From an uncultured Rivibacter sp. (GTDB taxonomy: Bacteria; Pseudomonadota; Gammaproteobacteria; Burkholderiales; Burkholderiaceae), in assembly GCA_946481025.1 (NCBI GenBank), contig CAMLNA010000044.1:1-29444 (forward strand): a stretch of DNA of 29,444 nucleotides. The letters are read 5' to 3'. Position 1 is the first letter of the stretch. Every line of letters starts with the position of its first letter. A program made the position numbers and the translations under genes. The notes under the pieces are model-generated. The model had not been told where the DNA came from. It saw only the letters and a program-made list of their open reading frames with translations, and did no database searches. Positions 27,222-29,444 of the stretch are shown here, one piece after another.

Positions 27222-28406
27222 TCAGGAGCCGGAGCGGATGGTGCTGATGAGGTCGTGCGCGACCTTGCGGGCCAGCTGGGAGCGGGTGTCGTCGTCGAGC
27301 TTCCAGTCCTTCTCGCAGCGTCCCGCGCTCACGATCGGGCCGATCAGGTCGGTGCGCGTCACCGGCGCGGGCACCTGCACCGGACGTTCGGCGCGCAGCT
27401 GGCGCATGTAGGGCTCGTTCTGCGTGGCGACGAAGCTGCGGATCTCGCTGGCGTTGGCCACGTAGGTCCGCTGGCCCAGCTCGACCGCGATCGCCTGCAC
27501 GCCGGAGCTGAACTCGTTCAGCTCGTGGCTGCCGATCCAGACGATCTCGCCGGTCTTCACGTGGATCAGCTTGGCGTTGAGCTCGGCGCCGACGATGGCG
27601 CAGGCCACCTCGTACTTGCCGTTGTCGAGGGCGGCCTGCAGCGAGGGATAGCCGCTGATGAAGGTCCGCACCTTGGTTTCGCGGCGCAGGTCGGCGACGG
27701 CCCGGACGCGCTTCTTGGTGTCGAACACGTTGATCTGCAGGATGTAGTCGGCCTGGATGTCGCCCGATTGCGCGGCGCGGATGACCTCCGAGATGTCGGT
27801 CAGCTCCCGCTGGTCCTCCGCCCGCGTGCGGCCGGCCGAGGCGGTCTGCATCTTTTCCTTGAACAGCGCGATCTGCGTGGAGTACTCGACCGCAGTGATC
27901 TTGCCCGCGTCGAACTTGGCCTTCAGGTCCTCGAGAATGGGCCGCGCCTCGGGCGCCACCTGGTCGATCAGGCACCGGTAGCTGGACAGGTCGCAGCGGG
28001 CGGCGTCGCGCAGGTCGCGAAGCTTGGCTTCGAACTTCGAGCGGCTGATGACGCGGAAGTTGTTGCCGATGAACACCTTCTCGATCTGCTGTTCTGCCTC
28101 GTTGAAGAAGTCCTTGGTCTTGAAGTCCTGGCCCTTGTCGCCACGGGCCGCGCCGGTCTCGATCAGGCTGGCAGGAACGTTGATGACCACCGAGCTGCCG
28201 CGCTTGACGTTGTGGCTGGGCAACTGCACGACGTTCTCGCTGAGGTTGCGCTGGGTGCGGAACTGCAGTTGCACGTCGACCACTTCGCGCTGCTCCGCCG
28301 GCAGGTTGGGCATCGGCAACTCGGGCGCCATCTTGGGCGTGCTGGAACATGCGGCGAGTGTGGCGATTGCAACGCTCAAACACCCCAGCGACCAGGTCCT
28401 TGTCAT
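27222..28406 (-). CDS. CsgG-like lipoprotein
   Basis: 394 residues. The signal peptide ends in lipobox LAAC with Cys20, so it is probably lipid-anchored. The segments NNFRVISRSKFEAKLRDL (115-132), ADYILQINVF (219-228) and GAELNAKLIHVKTGEIVWIG (273-292) match the pattern of CsgG/TolB-N-like domains found in secretion and envelope proteins. A helical insert at about 150-210 (ILEDLKAKFDAGKITAVEYS) interrupts the domain. No other curli gene is in the window, so a role in curli export is not supported. ATG at 28406 has AAGGAAG upstream. It is divergent from mtfA. Confidence 0.75.
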   Translation of the reverse strand: MTRTWSLGCLSVAIATLAACSSTPKMAPELPMPNLPAEQREVVDVQLQFRTQRNLSENVVQLPSHNVKRGSSVVINVPASLIETGAARGDKGQDFKTKDFFNEAEQQIEKVFIGNNFRVISRSKFEAKLRDLRDAARCDLSSYRCLIDQVAPEARPILEDLKAKFDAGKITAVEYSTQIALFKEKMQTASAGRTRAEDQRELTDISEVIRAAQSGDIQADYILQINVFDTKKRVRAVADLRRETKVRTFISGYPSLQAALDNGKYEVACAIVGAELNAKLIHVKTGEIVWIGSHELNEFSSGVQAIAVELGQRTYVANASEIRSFVATQNEPYMRQLRAERPVQVPAPVTRTDLIGPIVSAGRCEKDWKLDDDTRSQLARKVAHDLISTIRSGS

Positions 28407-28604
28407 CTTGAGCTTCCTTTCGTTCAGCAGAGCGCCCGAGTATTGCAAGTTGTTACGACGACGCCATCGGCCGAAAGGCCCATTCGTGAGGTGCGGCCGT
28501 GAGCTTCGTCACGGCGGCGGCTGCTGCGCGGCGCCCCGCTTGCCGGGTGATTGAAATGCGCAGGCACGGACCCAACTCTCCGACGTCGCCCGCTGGAACT
28601 TCAC
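28407..28604. promoter_or_regulatory. Divergent region between the CsgG-like gene and mtfA
   Basis: About 200 bases that should hold both promoters. An inverted repeat GCCGTGA (28496-28502) / TCACGGC (28509-28515) with a six-base gap could be an operator, and a small GGCC-GAAA-GGCC hairpin lies at 28479-28490. No convincing -35/-10 pair is seen. Confidence 0.35.
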
Positions 28605-29423
28605 GTGCCCCTGCTCATCACCCTCGGCCTGGCAGCGCTGCTGGTGGCCTGGCTGCTCGGCCAGCCGCAGCTCGCCGATTGGCGCCGTCGCCGCGTTCGC
28701 GCGCGGCCGTTTCCCGCCGAGTGGCGGCGCATCCTGAAACGGCGCGTGCCGGTGTTTCGACGGCTGCCGCCCGACCTGCAGCTGCAACTCAAGAAGCACA
28801 TGCAGGTGTTCCTCGCCGAAAAGCCCTTCATCGGCTGCGCGGGGTTGCAGGTGAGCGACGAGATGCGCGTCACCATCGCGGCGCAGGCCTGCCTGCTGCT
28901 GCTCAACCAGCCCCGCCCGGACTACTTTCCGAATCTGCGCCAGGTGCTGGTCTACCCGGGTGCCTTTGCGGTGAACCGCGTGCACACCGACGGCGCCGTG
29001 GTGCAGGACCAGCGCCAGGTGCTGGCCGGTGAATCGTGGCAGCAGGGGCAGGTGATCCTGTCGTGGCAGGACGTGCTGGAAGGCGCGGCGGTGGCCGACG
29101 ATGGGCGCAACGTGGTGATCCACGAATTCGCCCATCAGCTCGACCAGGCCAACGGCCCGGCCAATGGCGCGCCGCTGCTGCCCACCACGCGGGACCAGCG
29201 GCGGTGGTCGCGGGTCTGGAACGAGGCGTTCGCCGAGCTGCAGGCGCAGGCCGCCCAAGGCGAGTCCCGCCTGTTCAGCGACTACGGTGCCAGCAGCCCG
29301 GCCGAGTTCTTTGCGGTGGCATCCGAAGTGTTCTTCGAGCAGCCGCAGCAGATGGCCTGGGAAGCGCCCCGGCTGTACCGCGAACTCGCGCGGTTCTACC
29401 GGGTGAATCCGATCAACTGGTAG
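28605..29423 (+). CDS. mtfA: MtfA-type zinc metallopeptidase
   Basis: 272 residues, close to the family's length of about 265. An N-terminal hydrophobic segment (LLITLGLAALLVAWLLG) precedes the soluble domain. The zinc site HEFAH is at His173-His177, with a likely third ligand in the downstream SSPAEFFAVASEVFFE region. MtfA in E. coli binds the glucose regulator Mlc and has aminopeptidase activity; no Mlc homologue is visible here. GTG at 28605 is chosen because the membrane segment follows directly; an upstream TTG at 28551 would add an Arg-rich leader of doubtful value. It is the last gene of the window. Confidence 0.88.
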   Translation: MPLLITLGLAALLVAWLLGQPQLADWRRRRVRARPFPAEWRRILKRRVPVFRRLPPDLQLQLKKHMQVFLAEKPFIGCAGLQVSDEMRVTIAAQACLLLLNQPRPDYFPNLRQVLVYPGAFAVNRVHTDGAVVQDQRQVLAGESWQQGQVILSWQDVLEGAAVADDGRNVVIHEFAHQLDQANGPANGAPLLPTTRDQRRWSRVWNEAFAELQAQAAQGESRLFSDYGASSPAEFFAVASEVFFEQPQQMAWEAPRLYRELARFYRVNPINW

Positions 29424-29444
29424 CGCCCGCTCACCCCTGGGGTT

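Overview
The window is very GC-rich DNA with strong G/C preference at third codon positions. The protein families and the atpIBEFHAGDC order point to a betaproteobacterium of the order Burkholderiales, probably near the Rubrivivax/Leptothrix/Caldimonas type genera. That placement is inferred from gene content and protein flavour, not from a search. I see no rRNA, tRNA, CRISPR array, insertion sequence, prophage or plasmid function. This is a chromosomal core region with a few poorly characterised genes.

Layout. 1-143: two copies of a 55-bp repeat at the window edge. 147-1504: a divergent pair, periplasmic cytochrome c' (minus) and a membrane cytochrome b561 (plus). 1592-4745: a plus-strand run of a GNAT acetyltransferase, an HpcH/HpaI aldolase, an aldose 1-epimerase and an SMP-30 lactonase; the last three look like part of a sugar or sugar-acid breakdown route. 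4850-12310: the complete F1Fo ATP synthase operon, from a consensus -10 box to a strong hairpin terminator, with an intergenic repeat wedged between atpD and atpC. 12328-15054 (minus): a DUF3617 protein, then a LemA/TPM/TPM envelope cluster. 15187-17082 (plus): a Rossmann-fold protein of unknown role and hemE. 17083-17417: a 335-bp non-coding stretch with DnaA-box-like 9-mers. 17418-19496: priA. 19594-19980 (minus): a DUF488 protein. 20099-21709: prfC. 21725-26262 (minus): an orphan lipoprotein, an AEC-family transporter, a Tat-exported PhoD-type phosphatase and a DUF3185 membrane protein. 26352-29423: a GIY-YIG-like protein (plus), a small MGEAKRR-type protein (minus), a CsgG-like lipoprotein (minus) and mtfA (plus).

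How the genes work together. The ATP synthase operon makes all eight structural subunits plus the assembly factor AtpI. hemE feeds haem synthesis, used by the cytochromes here and elsewhere. priA and prfC are housekeeping genes for replication restart and translation termination. Several proteins act at the envelope: LemA, the TPM protein with a signal peptide, PhoD and three lipoproteins.

I found no convincing new defence, mobile or biosynthetic system. The most distinctive non-coding signal is a GC-rich hairpin repeat that sits within a few bases of stop codons at three places (after cytochrome c', atpD and priA), one of them inside the ATP synthase operon. The least explained proteins are the 543-residue lipoprotein, the CsgG-like lipoprotein, the GIY-YIG-like protein and the Rossmann protein before hemE.
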